Source: Berghia stephanieae (taxonomy: Eukaryota; Mollusca; Gastropoda; Nudibranchia; Aeolidiidae). Taken from it: a DNA stretch of 64,000 nucleotides. A program made the translations under genes and the position numbers. Position 1 is the first letter of the stretch. Each line of letters starts with the position of its first letter. The notes below the pieces were generated by a model, which worked only from the letters and a program-made list of their open reading frames with translations, was not told the DNA's origin and ran no database searches. The DNA lies in contig CM067444.1 in the NCBI GenBank assembly GCA_034508935.3, positions 50,218,773-50,282,772 on the forward strand. Direction: 5' to 3'. Positions 28,188 through 39,699 of the stretch are shown here, piece after piece.

Positions 28188-30928
28188 GGGAGGAGGAGGA
28201 GGATGAGGAGAAGGAGAGGGAAAATACTAGCAATGTTATAGACATCCAGAGCAAGTAAAAGGAGGAAGATAAAATTTAAAGATAAAGAAGAAGAAGAAGA
28301 AGAAGAAGAAGAAGAAGAAGAAGAAGAAGAAGAAGAAGAAGAAGAAGAGAAGAAGAAGAAGAAGAAGAAAAGAAGAAGAAGAAGAAGAAGAAGAAGAGAA
28401 GGAAGAAGAGAAGAAGAAGAAGAAGAAAGAAGAAGAAGAAGAAGAAGAAGAAGAAGAAGAAGAAGAAAGAAGAGAGATGATGATGATGATGAGAGAAGAA
28501 GAAGAAGAAGAAGAAGAAGAAGAAGAAGAAGAAGAAGAAGAAGAAGAAGAAGAAGAAGAAGAAGAAGAAGAAGAAGAATCGATTTGAGTATTTAGTTGAC
28601 AATTCCAAATTCCTCTTCCGCGCGTGTTAGCAAAGATATGTCTTATACAAAACAATGACACTGAAAATGCAATTTATTAATTATGTTGCTGCAAAGTACA
28701 AGACAAATACCTAATAATCTAAATCAAATATTTTGGTTAAGATAACCAGCCAAATTGTTGAATAAGCCCTTGCATAGTCATACAAGGGGATGTAAGAGCA
28801 AGTCTGTCGTACTCTGAAAAAACCCATATTTTAAAATATGGCCAGAAAACTCATCCTTCAAATATCTATCGATTAAATCGGATATTTGAAGGACGAGTTT
28901 TCTGGCCAAATCTTAAAATATGGGTTTTTACAGAGTACGGCAGAAGTGTCCAGATATGTTTAAACAACATGATGGAGCCAATTTCTTGCGTTATTTGCCT
29001 CAGTTTAGCCTAGATAGAATGTGTTACACACATTTATGCAATGTATATGCTCATAACTCAGGCTGTTGGGTGCTGATATGCCCACTGTAAGTCTTAATAG
29101 ACGAATTGTTCGCTATTTCATTGTAAAGGGACCAGAGCACTAAAATTGCACAACTTTTAGTGTCCTTTACTATTCTTTGAAAATAACCAACTTAGACTAG
29201 CAGTTCAACATTCTCTATAGTGTTTAGAAAATCCCAGTATTCGTTCTTTATTTGACAATATTTAAACATTACTATGCAAAACTTACGATTATTTATCGGA
29301 CTCCTTTGACAATTCACTGTGCCAAATGTGTTGCTGTTATTGGTTGGAGCATCTCTGAGAGACAAATGGAGAGTAGAATTGAAGCTCTTTAATCACCCTA
29401 CAAGAACTATGACAAGTCAACGTTTATTTAGAATCACTCACAAGGATCCGATATATATAAATATACTCAACTCTAACCATGGGCTAGTTAGTTACACAAT
29501 AATAATTATAGTAAAAAACGCATAAAGTGAATCATTCAAAACTAAGCGTTTAGGTTTAGATCTGAAAAGCTACACAATGTCTTTTATTCTACCCTTCCAC
29601 TAATAGTAACGCGTAGTGATAACAAGTTTACAATAATATTTGTGACGTCAGATTACCAAGCTATGAATTTTACTAAAATTAGATTTTTTTAAAAGAAGTA
29701 TCATCTAAGTATTTTTGAAAATGTAAAAATCAGAACTGATTGAAGGGTAGTATAAAACACCTCTTACACTTCTGCGTTGAAGAATTCGAACTTTGTTCCC
29801 ACCGCGCATTCGCAAGCTCTTGCAGCTATTGGGAACACGCCATGGATTCCAAGAGCAAGTGTGTTAAAGTAAGAAACGCATATCATCCTAACGGAAAGAG
29901 ACGGATAACTCACATGTCATCGTTCCGGTACCAGATCAAATTTTTGATAGAACCCTCGTCTCTCTGAGCACATCTTTGAGCCAGTGCTCCCTTCAAACGT
30001 CGTAGACCGGCTACGTCATATCGAGCCATCGAGGCAGACGGTATGATAGAGGCTGTGATAGAGACCCCTAGTGGGGCTGAGGGACTTGCAGAGCATGGAA
30101 ATCACCAGCTTGCTTTGAGTTTAGCAGATGGGGCTGGGGTTGAATCTCTGGTTGCGACTCAAGCTGCGTCTGAAAGGGAGAGAAGGTGGAAAACTTTTTA
30201 AGCTTTTAAAAATTTGAGCTTTTATATAGGGCAATATCCACTAAATGTGCTCAAAGCGCTTTACAATGGGTCCCTGTCCAACAGCAACACTTAACATTTA
30301 GAACTGGACATGACGCCTGTTAGGCGAAATTACATTTTTTTTTCGGACAGAGACAACGTTGTTAACGGCCAGGTACTCATTTTACACCTAAGTACGATGA
30401 GAGAATGTGAGTAAAGAGCCTTTTCCAAGGACTCAACTAAGCGCCGAGCGAGGCTCGAACCCAGGACCTTCCGATCCGAAAGCGAGTGTCATACCACAAG
30501 AGCACATAGCCGCATAACCTGTACTAGAGAAGATACAATTATGGCTTTATAAATAAATAAAATAAATAGAATTCCCTTTAGTCATCCTATAAGGGAATTT
30601 ATCTCTAGGGTCTATTCCAGGGGAAGACTGGAATAACACAGACGTCAGCCGCAGTGCAGCGCTGCAAATTGAGCTATGGCGAGGTGACTTGTTGAAGGTC
30701 ACATAGCTCAGCGGCGGGTGATCGTACTCGTATACCGTCGCATCAATTTGGTATTATGCCCGGCAATTTGGTCTTGTGATATAACACTCGCCTTCGAATC
30801 AGTCCTACTCTGAGTGGCGCATATTTGAGCCCTTGGAAAAGGCTCTTAACTCACCGTACTCAGGTGTAAAATGAGTAGCCGGCCTTCTCTGTCGGAAATA
30901 AATATAAGATCGCCTAATAGGCGTCATC

Positions 30929-31001
<73 letters not shown>

Positions 31002-32341
31002 CGTTCTACATGTTAATCGTTTTTGTTGGCTAGGGACCCTTGTAAAAATGATCTTTGAGTGGATATATAAATGTCCTAGTTTTTCGAATGTCGGAATGAA
31101 CGCGATTCGGAATAATTAGCTTTAACCGAAAATAGCCGAAATTGTAGGGGCAGTGTGGTTCAGTCGTACGGTCTTTGCTTCTATACCCGAAAGGTACCGA
31201 GTTCAATCACCAAATGCTGCGCTGTGTGTCCTTGAGCAAGTCACCTCGCCCTAGCTCACTTTGCGGCGCTGCTCTGCGGCTGAAGCCTGGGTTATTCCAG
31301 TCTTCCCTTGGATTAGACCCTAAAGACAAATTTCCCCTTGGGGATGAATAAAGGGAATTTTATTTTTTAAATTCATTATTTTTTACAATTTGAGACGTTA
31401 TTAGCTTGAGAAAATACACTCATTTCTCTCAATAATGTTTGAAATAATATAATCTCAGTTTACACTCAAATGCCAATTTTCTGCATTTGATTCAACTGAC
31501 ATAATATTACCGTATTGAGATGTTGGGTCACATATAACCATTTATAATACTTATCCAGAACAAAAGTGGTTTCTGTAATAGTGAATTTCCAGGTTGTTAT
31601 TTTTTTTCTAATACAGAATGTCAGATTTTCTTTCTACAATATTTTCACAGTTTATAGCGAATCTTGACCTGGTTAAAGTGATTTTGAGTTACTTAACCAA
31701 TGCTCTTGTGGTGATTTTTACGTATCTATTCTTTTCAACTAATAAATAAATGAAATAAATAAATTCCCTTTATTCATCCCTAAAAGGATATTTTTATTTA
31801 GGATCTATTCCAAAGTAAGGCTGGAATAACCCAGGCGCAGCCGCTATGAAGCGCCGCAAATTGAGCTAAGGCTAGGTGACTTGCTCAAGGTCACACAGAG
31901 CGACGGGTAGTCGAACTTGGTACCTTTCGGGTACGAAGCAAAGACCATAACGCTCGAGCCACGCTGTCCCATAACTGGACGCTTAAGATTAATACCGTCA
32001 TGAAGCAATGGAAATGCAGTAGTGATGGCTGTTTGTAGATTATTATATTTATGTAAACACAACGACAATTCCTCTATTTACATTCAATAATATGATAATG
32101 CAAAAATTAAATTATAATAATAATATTAATGAAGTTTATTTATATTGCGCCCAATCCTCTACACAATAAAGCTCTAGCTAGGAGCTCTTGATGGAAAAAC
32201 AAATCATTACTTGGCGTTGTGAAATGGAGCAGTATAGGAAGTGCGACAAACGTGCACAGTTAATTAGTTAAACTGCATAATTTGGTACTATGAGGTATTC
32301 AATCCCAATAGCCTGGAACAATGACGTGGTATAAAATTATT

Positions 32342-32427
<86 letters not shown>

Positions 32428-33915
32428 GAGTAAAAAGCCCGCAATTTCGCGGGGAACGAACTATTTTCATTCGATATTGCCTGAATCATTTTCTTGATTA
32501 GCTTGATTACGATTAGATGCACACTTTAATCGATGTGCTTGTCGTCGCTGCCATGCTTTATTCGGCATGATTTTAATTTATCAGTCAGTAGATATCAATA
32601 TCAATAAGTCACAAGTCTTTACCACGCTTGACTTGGGAGGCCTTCCGAAAGCTCCTACAAAGGGAAACAACTTAAATAATATTCCCTTAGAAAAAGTAAA
32701 ACCTAGACTACCTTTAACTAACCCTAATATGAAAATAAACACCCTAGCATTATGACTAACCCTAATAGAAAAAAAAACCCTCGGACTGCTTTGCACTACC
32801 TTTCAATACTTCACAAATTAAAATGGCGGCCGAGAATCAAAACAATGGTCAAATTAGGAAATTATAAACTTTCACAAATCTATCAAGGTTTGTTCTAGAG
32901 TTTTTAAGTGCTTCTTTATGATGACAAATTGGATAAATAAACTCCTGACAAAAGATCTATGGTGAAAATACAAATTGAAAGAATACTGGGGATGTAGGAG
33001 CTTTCGGAATGTCTCCCCCCTAGCACCTTTACTAAGACTTATGACTAACCCTAATAGAAAAAAAAAATCCCCACAAATCTATATGATGAAAAAATGAATA
33101 AATAAACGCCTGCCAAAAGATCAACGGTGAATATACAAATTGAAAGAATACTGGGGATGTAAGAGCTTTCGGAATGTCTCCCCTTTACCTAACTTATGTG
33201 AGGTCAAATGAAAATCTGAAGCAGACGCAAAAAATATCAAGTTTGTTCGGGCTAGAAGCTAAACAGATACAATTGACAGTTTGCCGACAACGTTTATTTA
33301 AATTTTTCCCAGGGCAATAATTATCACATCGATGGCATAAAAACGACCGTAATATCAGTTGTAATATTAGTTGACGTTGTTAATCGGTGAATCTTGTTAA
33401 AAATTTGTGTAAATCCGAATACCTTTATGTGATCAAGTGAATAATATCACTATGAATGCCACGATTTGCTGAAAAATGCCAACACACACACACATGTATA
33501 CACCACACACAACACACACACAAACACACACACACGCACACACACAAACATACACGCAATTAGAACATACTACTACATAACAACACTGATCACCACTAAA
33601 TCAAGAACACAACGGAAGTAATAATAATACTTGATGTCATAAATAGATGACGCAAACTGACAACTTTTTACAGTGACGAAATTGGTTGATTTTGAGAGTG
33701 TTAGTGTCGTCGGTACGTATTTTATGATATCTGTGTGACTCAACGAACTTTCAAACTGACTTTAAATTATAAAAGAAAATCAAGTTATCTGTTTATCTAT
33801 CTGTGAAAAATACATTTCTAATTTTCAAATCTTTCAGTAGAGTTGTGCGCCGTATCATTTTTTTTATTGACTCAAATAAGCACAATGTTCTCCACAATGC
33901 TATTTTTTTAAAAGG

Positions 33916-34004
<89 letters not shown>

Positions 34005-35365
34005 GATCTTAAACCAGTTAACTGCCGTGCTCTAGAAAGACGCGCGTTTAAAAATTTGGCCAGTTAACTCGTCCCTCAAATATCGATCGATTTAAATGAC
34101 CCTCATCTCAGCAAAAATTTTCAAGGAGGTCCTTCGCGAGGTCCCATGTTTGAGTTTTTGCCAAGATGAGGGTCATTTACTTCGATATTTGAAGGAATAC
34201 TTTTCTGGTCATATTTTTAAATACGTATCTTTCGAGATTTCGGCAGTCAACTGGTTCAAGTTTAAAAAAAATAGCGCTTTTATATAGAGCAATATCCACT
34301 AAATATGCTCAAAGCGCTTTGGAAGGGATCCCTGACCAACAGCAACACGTAACATGTAGAACGAGATATGGCGCCTGTTAGGCGATGCTACCATTTTTCC
34401 GACAGAGACAACGCTGTTGACAGCCATGTACTCATTTTACACCTGAGTACGGTGAGAGAATGTGAGTAAAAAGTCATTTCCAACTATGCGCAGAGCGAGG
34501 CTCGAACCCAGGACCTTCCGATCCGAAAGCGAGTGTCATACCACAAGACCACGTAGCCGCACAGTTAAATCAAGTCAGGAAAGATTTTACTTACATGGAC
34601 ACTGGAAGCATTTTTCGAGGCGTTAGTCATCGCAGCCTCACCATGATCGTGGTTTGGTAAGTGTTTTCCAAGCTGTTCACAGAGCGCTTGCTGCTGTTTC
34701 ATCAATTCCAACTGCTGCTCTTCCAGTCGTTTCAGCAGACACATGTTAGCTTCGCTGAGTGCATCAGAACACACGGAGGAAAGGGGTAAATTGGAATTAG
34801 CCATTGTAGTAATCGTGCTAAGCTCCTGCTTTGGGTAACCGTCATCGATAACTTTGTCAGCAACGATAGGGGAAGAATCACAGGAGGTTGGCGGTTGCTC
34901 AAGGGCGGTACCAACATAGGGAGCTTTGAGGGAAGAGTCGCTTACATTCATTTCAGGGGACAGGTTGGCCTGGACTGGTTCCGGCTTTGTCGCGTCCGAA
35001 TTGTTTGCTGGAGATAAAGGCTGAGTCGTCCCGCAATTCACCTTTGACCCCCACCTGGCACTTTGGTCCTCTGCCTCTGACTCGTCCATCATCCCTTGGT
35101 ACCAACTACACTTGTTGGCGTTGATCAAGATTTCCCTGCCGATATCTCGGACCCGAACCGGATGTTTTGGCGGTTCATCAGGTCCAAGATCGTGAGAATG
35201 GAGGCATTGAATGTTGGAACCGAGCTGGTAGTTGCTGTTGGTCCTCTTCGAATATTGTATTCGTTCTCGGAACAAATCCAACGGAAGTTCTTCCTCAAGT
35301 CTTGATGTTGCGGAAGCCGTTTGATTTTGTCCTTGACGAGAGGAAGAGGGGCGATGTTTGACCAT
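27372..35365 (-). CDS. Unrecognised ~397-aa protein with short coiled coil (4 exons)
   Basis: In coding order the exons are 35365-34595, 30169-29914, 29354-29287 and 27469-27372. The ATG is preceded by an in-frame TGA two codons upstream. Exon 1 (257 codons) ends at GTAAGT. Exon 2 has a strong acceptor (ctctccctttcag) and a GTGAGT donor. Exon 3 ends at GTAAGT. Exon 4 starts at a tandem acceptor (ttccagcag). Phases fit 0, 2, 1 only if one base is added in the C-run at 30073-30076 (plus-strand G); as read, exon 2 meets a stop there. Visible features are a basic N-terminus, a motif near residue 63 (DEPPKHPVRVRDIGREI), a Gln/Glu/Leu coiled coil at about 204-236 (LLKRLEEQQLELMKQQQ) and a Ser-rich basic C-terminus ending NSYSTPF. 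There is no signal peptide or membrane segment, so it is probably cytosolic or nuclear. I do not recognise the family and assign no function. Confidence 0.68.
27800..28020 (+). mobile_element. Probable LINE C-terminal relic in intron 3
   Basis: A plus-strand stretch reads LKLWNKLSESPTNFTHSNTK, resembling the last part of many CR1/jockey-type reverse-transcriptase ORFs (the 'LWN.L' motif). It ends with a stop just before the (GAA)n array. It is short and decayed, so the subclass is uncertain. Confidence 0.45.
28043..28578. repeat. Long (GAA)n/(TTC)n array
   Basis: About 530 bp, almost entirely GAA triplets with short GAGAA and GATGAT interruptions. It lies in the third intron of the minus-strand gene, where the transcript would carry (UUC)n. 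The Lys/Phe/Ser-rich frames across it are artefacts. Confidence 0.97.
28803..28947. mobile_element. MITE family C, near-perfect palindrome
   Basis: Two arms of about 65-70 bp face each other: left 'tcgtactctgaaaaaaccca', right 'tgggtttttacagagtacgg'. There is almost no loop. Related copies are 34018-34255, pieces at 5835, 11088 and 56640, and an end fragment at 21175. Confidence 0.85.
30216..30513 (-). repeat. SINE family A, full length, best-preserved copy
   Basis: It reads from 'gagcttttatatagggcaat' to 'accacaagagcacatagccg', with a clear box B complement ('ggctcgaaccc'). It starts about 47 bp upstream of the exon 2 acceptor of the minus-strand gene. Confidence 0.92.
30560..30740 (-). repeat. 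SINE family C copy
   Basis: 'attccctttagtcatcc', 'cagacgtcagccgcagtgca' and 'gaggtgacttgttgaaggtc' in the family C minus-strand order; the head is decayed. Confidence 0.8.
30761..31070 (+). repeat. SINE family A split by a (TA)n expansion
   Basis: Head and body (30761-30930) and tail (31003-31070) are separated by about 70 bp of (TA)n at 30933-31001, at the position where other copies read 'gcgtcatgtcccg'. The tract therefore grew within the SINE. Confidence 0.75.
31147..31360 (+). repeat. SINE family C copy
   Basis: 'cagtgtggttcagtcgtacg' head, 'ccttgagcaagtcacctcgc' and 'ggggatgaataaagggaa' in family order. Confidence 0.85.
31754..31971 (-). repeat. SINE family C copy
   Basis: Reversed: 'attccctttattcatccc' through 'gagccacgctgtccc'. 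With the copies at 30560 and 31147 this makes three family C insertions in 1.4 kb. Confidence 0.85.
32335..32428. repeat. (TTA)n microsatellite
   Basis: About 94 bp with one TTT interruption. Confidence 0.95.
32634..33183 (+). mobile_element. Inverted-repeat element E with duplicated right end
   Basis: The left end 'gggaggccttccgaaagctc' is the inverse of the right end, 'gagctttcggaatgtctccc' (about 32999-33018). The block before the right end is repeated at about 33060-33183 with a second right end. The interior has 'ctaaccctaatagaaaaa' blocks. A related element lies at 37917-38373. No transposase was found. Confidence 0.7.
33916..34004. repeat. (TAA)n microsatellite
   Basis: About 88 bp of pure TAA repeat, directly beside MITE C at 34018. 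Confidence 0.95.
34018..34255. mobile_element. MITE family C, longer form
   Basis: 'actgccgtgctctagaaaga' on the left against 'tttcgagatttcggcagtca' on the right. It has internal inverted blocks 'aatgaccctcatctcagc' and 'gccaagatgagggtcattta'. Confidence 0.7.
34274..34560 (-). repeat. SINE family A, full length
   Basis: It runs from 'gcgcttttatatagagcaat' to 'caagaccacgtagccgc'. It lies 35 bp beyond the exon 1 donor of the minus-strand gene, on the same strand as the gene. Confidence 0.92.
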
Positions 35366-36235
35366 CTTTCAAACTTTTAACACGGTATCCTCTTGAATTA
35401 TCAAATTCTTTATTTTAAAGAATTTTAATTTTCTGCAATGCAATGATTACACAATATATCAGTTTTTATTAAATGAATGCATTAAATAGCATTGGTTGGT
35501 CTTATTTAACTAGTAGTTTCAAGTCCATCTGAAAATACTTTCTGTTGGATCTATATTAAATCAGATAAAATGGTTTTGATAAGCATTGTCTAAGTAGGGC
35601 GTATGATTCTATGTTGGGACAAAATAGTTTCCCATAAATTATCGTTTTGTATAAACTATTATGCGTAAGGTAACAAGATTGGGTACCTTGACGACGACAT
35701 ATGTAGAAGTATTGTAGTTAACATGTTTTACAAAGTAGAAATTCTTGCTGCATGCCAGCTTTAGATTATGTTCATAGCCTCATTTTGAAAAAAAATAAAA
35801 AAGTTATTCCACGGAAATCTTTAACCCACATTTGCTGTTGGGACAGTGTATGACTAATAGTAAACATACGGAGTTACATTGAATTAGTTTTCTTTATCCA
35901 AAGAAAGAATCATATTGACCTTTATCAAGCCACTAAAGCGATGAGTTTTCATTATTATCACAGTTTTTCAATTTTCCAGTCGAGCGAAAGTTGTACGGCC
36001 ATCTTAGTAATCAGGTGCCTGGGAGTCTTTCTCGTCTTCTTCTTCTTTTTCTTTATGTAGAAATCTTACGTTTGAGGTCCGAACAATATTTGACTTTAAA
36101 ATAAATTAGGAAAATAATTAGAAATTGATGAAGTATTATTGAACATATCATATAATGAACTTTGGTGCTTGAAGATGCTACTGCATACACAATTATACCA
36201 AATGATTTAAAAAGAACAGGGCTGTCAGATTCCAC
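35366..36235. other. 5' flank of the minus-strand gene; nothing else seen
   Basis: AT-rich, no repeat recognised. It should contain the promoter and 5' UTR of the gene starting at 35365, but I see no unambiguous core promoter element. Confidence 0.4.
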
Positions 36236-36239
36236 TGCA

Positions 36240-37530
36240 TCCGATGGTAGACGACTCGATAATCTGATAGAAGATGGGGAGAAGGAATTGAGATGGGCAT
36301 TTCATCTTGATGGGGGGAATCCTCATCCTATATAGTGTCTTCTAGTCGGTCTTGGTGGTTTCTGGGAAATCGACTCCGATTCGTTTCTAATAAGTCTTAT
36401 GGAAGGGGGCATAGTTTGGCTACCGGTTTTCGTCGGATCTGAAAGTTGACAAGGCCCAGGCTTTTAACCAGTGATGCGGAGCTTGTTTGCGGGGAGAAGT
36501 TGTTGTAAATTCGCCTGGCTACCCTCATCTGTATCATTTTCAAAGTGATGATATCTTTTTGGAGATAAGGGTCCGAGACAATACTTGTATATTCTAATAT
36601 ATTGGTCGCTCAAACGTTTTGTGGGCATGGATGCTACTTGGACAGCCTCTCAGATGTCGGTGAATAAACGCACTTATTCTATTAGCCCTTGATGTTATCT
36701 ATGCAATAAGTTTGTTCAATTTCATTTTGTTAGATAGTTTGCTGACTTAACTCTTCCTAGTGTTCTATTATGCACTAGATAATTAAAGTGAGAAAGATTT
36801 CTTTTATTGCTCATTGTAATAATGTTGCCTTTAGATAGATTGAGATTAATGTGCCATTTTCCTTCCGATTCGTGGAGTCCATGCAAGTCCTCATTTAAAA
36901 TCCGATAGTCATCTGTGTACGGATGTGTTTGTAAATAAGTGTATCATCTGCAAACAGACAACCGTGGAACTGGATACTTGCATGTAAATCATTAATGTAG
37001 ACGAGAAAGAGATTTGGGACTAATATAACACCGATCCTTGGGGAACAACCAATGTCATATGACCAATGTTAGATTTATCACCGCTTACAACTTCTTGCGT
37101 TCTATCATTGTGAAAATTACTAATCTTACGTCCTATGTTATTATTAATCCCAACCGCTTGGAGTTTTCTTTCATGAAGCACTTAGTCAAAAGCTTTGGCA
37201 AAATCCAGTCTTATTAAATCAGTCGGTCCACCTTTGTCTAATTCATTTGTTATATATTTGAAATGAGTTGGTTCTCACACGACCTGTTTATATGAAATCT
37301 GTGTTGAGCATTTGTTGATATCTTAATTTGATCAAGATGAGTCTTGATTGACGTTCGAATCATGTGTTCCACGAGCTTGCAATATATGCAAGTTTGAGAA
37401 ATAGGGTGATGGTTGGAAGCCTCGTTTCTTTGTCCGGGCTTTCCAACCTGTACAAAATAAAGACCCAAATTGTGGATATAAAATCCTCCCAGTCCAGTTT
37501 CCTTCTTTGGATGAAAATAAAAACAACTTT
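36240..37530 (-). mobile_element. Decayed CR1-like LINE, reverse-transcriptase and C-terminal part
   Basis: Read on the minus strand, 37468-37250 encodes ASNHHPISQTCIYCKLVEHM and QHRFHINRSCENQLIS. These match the conserved 'NYRPISLT...KLMEHI...QHGFR..RSCETQL' blocks of CR1/jockey-type reverse transcriptases. Farther along come an 'IRLDFAKAFD'-like block (the RT aspartate motif), 'VPQGSVL' and C-terminal 'RRIYNNFSP'-like sequence. Many stops and frame changes interrupt it, so it is an old dead copy, 5' truncated near 37530. Confidence 0.75.
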
Positions 37531-37916
37531 ACTTTTAACTCGGGGTGAACAAAGTAGGGCCTACATATATAATTTCTCCTGTATCATCATACAAACCTAC
37601 TGACCAAAGTTAATGCGTATCAAATCCGAATCTGTTCTCTAAAATATAGCGTTTGGGGTCAAAATCATACTATACAGCCCATGTTTAATTTTTTTGCCAA
37701 CGAGCACAGATTTACTGGCAAATCTAAATATTACTAAAGTATTTCTTACAGATTAGATGACACAGGAGTAACTTGCACATATATATTTTTTTTAATCAAG
37801 GATAATTCTATCACCCATTGACTCATGTGATTGTTTTAATCATTCGCTAGGGCAATGATTTAATTCATGACCAGTCATTTGACGTTGGGAATCGCCATCT
37901 AGCCATCTGTTGCCGG

Positions 37917-38373
37917 AGGGAGGCCTTCCATAAGCTCCTCTTGCTAAGGGAAACAACCCTCAAGTATTCCTTTAACTAACCATAAGAAAAAATAAAACCT
38001 AATCCCGTTAATTAACCTTAATAGAAAAACCAAACACCCTAGGACCTTTACTAAGACCTATAACTAACCTCAATCGAAAAAAATATCCTCCGAGTCGAAC
38101 TAACCCTAAAAGAAAAAGAAATCCCTAGGACCTCTTTGCACTATCTTTCAATACTTCAAGGACAAAATGGCGGTGGAGAACTAAAACAGTTGTCATCTTG
38201 ATAGGGCATTTTAAACTTTCACTAATCTATCAAGAATCAAGACTTGTTCTATAGTTTTTAATATGCTGCTATGTATTGACAAATTGAATGAACGCCTGAC
38301 AGAAGATCCATGGTGAAAATACTAACTGAAAGGGATGCTACCCTGAGGAGCTTACGGAATTTCTCCCTCAGAA
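37917..38373 (+). mobile_element. Inverted-repeat element E, copy 2
   Basis: Left end 'gggaggccttccataagctc', right end 'gaggagcttacggaatttct'. The interior 'ctttgcactatctttcaata' and 'ctatcaagaatcaagacttg' matches 32790-32900 in order. Confidence 0.7.
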
Positions 38374-38374
38374 T

Positions 38375-39215
38375 CATTTGCGCTCGCCAACATACTTTAT
38401 TAGCGGACCGATTTTGTCGTGGATGGCTCAAAAGATTCGTCTCGATCTATGGCAATTTCCACAATACAGTGGTACAATATAATGATTATAATAGATGAGT
38501 GCCCGTCCGTAATAGCCTTTATTTCTCTGCAAGTATTGCCTGTTTTCCAAAAATGTAAAAATGAATATGAAATGAAAATGACTCAAAAATAAAAACACCG
38601 TGCACAAGCTGAACCTCCGCAAAGTAATTTTAATTTGTGTTTGAACCCCAATCCAATGCAGCAGATTTTGAGATAACCGAGTAACTCAAAAAAGATTTTC
38701 TAATAAACCAAATGAATAAACCCTTAATTTATCTTTCATTTTCTCAAAATTTGCTTGCTTTGAACTGTTTTAAAGGTTTTAACATGAGACGGTAGACATT
38801 TTTTCATAATGGATGTTCCTAATTCTTTACTTTTTTATTGCATAATGGAGACATTCAACAGAAATGATGTGCTTAACAATTTGATTAGTGTATACCTGAT
38901 GAGAAATGTCCAAAAATATACCACAAGCTTTTCTTTTAAATCGACATTATTTATTTTAATCGTCTTTGATGTTTCCTACTGATGAAAAGAATGGCTGTCT
39001 GGCTAATTCCCTACCTCGTTCAACTAAAATGTCATGGAAACTAATCGGCTCAACTTTGAACAAAGCTGCACATGTGAGGAATTTTGGTGTGAACGGTAAA
39101 TTGGTATTCTGTCCTAGATCTTAGATTATATATCTTGAATACAAAGTTTTAAAATGGACAAGGAAACCACCCGAAAATAGAATTATACGTGTTTGATCGA
39201 TCGAGTGAGACCGAC
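38375..39215. other. No gene seen
   Basis: AT-rich sequence with short frames lacking motifs; no recognised repeat. Confidence 0.4.
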
Positions 39216-39218
39216 GTG

Positions 39219-39372
39219 CACTTATTTGCAGGTCTGATAATCCACTTCCTTATGGGCTCAGTGTTGTAATGAAAACTCAAAAAATGACGCAAAATATTGT
39301 CCATTACAACAATGTTAAACTAGGCCCATAAGTGGGTTCAGATGTCAGACCTGCATATAATATGTACACGTC
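39219..39372. mobile_element. MITE family B, clearest copy
   Basis: 'atttgcaggtctgataatcc' on the left and the complement of 'gatgtcagacctgcat' on the right form the terminal inverted repeats. The interior pairs 'ccttatgggctcagtgttgt' with 'acaatgttaaactaggccca', so the whole element is a weak hairpin. Confidence 0.72.
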
Positions 39373-39699
39373 GAGTGAGACTCTAGATGCACATGCCTAT
39401 TTGCATTTATAATTAGACTAGAGGTCTAGTAAGCTTCCACAAATAAAAAAGATCCTTACGAATCAAAGAAAAGGGGAGGCGAGAAACCGAAAAATCAGAT
39501 TATCTAAATGTGCGTGTAGTTGAAATTTATGAAGGTCGGTTTATACAACACGACTGTTTAAAAATGCAAAGCAGATATATCTAATTTGCACTGGAAATTT
39601 TCGGTATTTGTGATGTCTAAGTTATTTTGAATCTTGCAGAATATGAACCGTGAAACCATCAAGCAGAAACAGCCATTTTCAATGACGTCATATTAAGTT

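Noticed and set aside
29740-30203. Plus-strand coding potential over 29740-29967 and 29980-30203
   Set aside because: The minus strand has a strong acceptor and donor, and phase agreement with exons on both sides, so the plus-strand frames are shadows of exon 2.
32690-33060. Telomere-like 'ctaaccctaa' blocks
   Set aside because: They are isolated, not tandem, and are part of repeat element E, which recurs at 37917.
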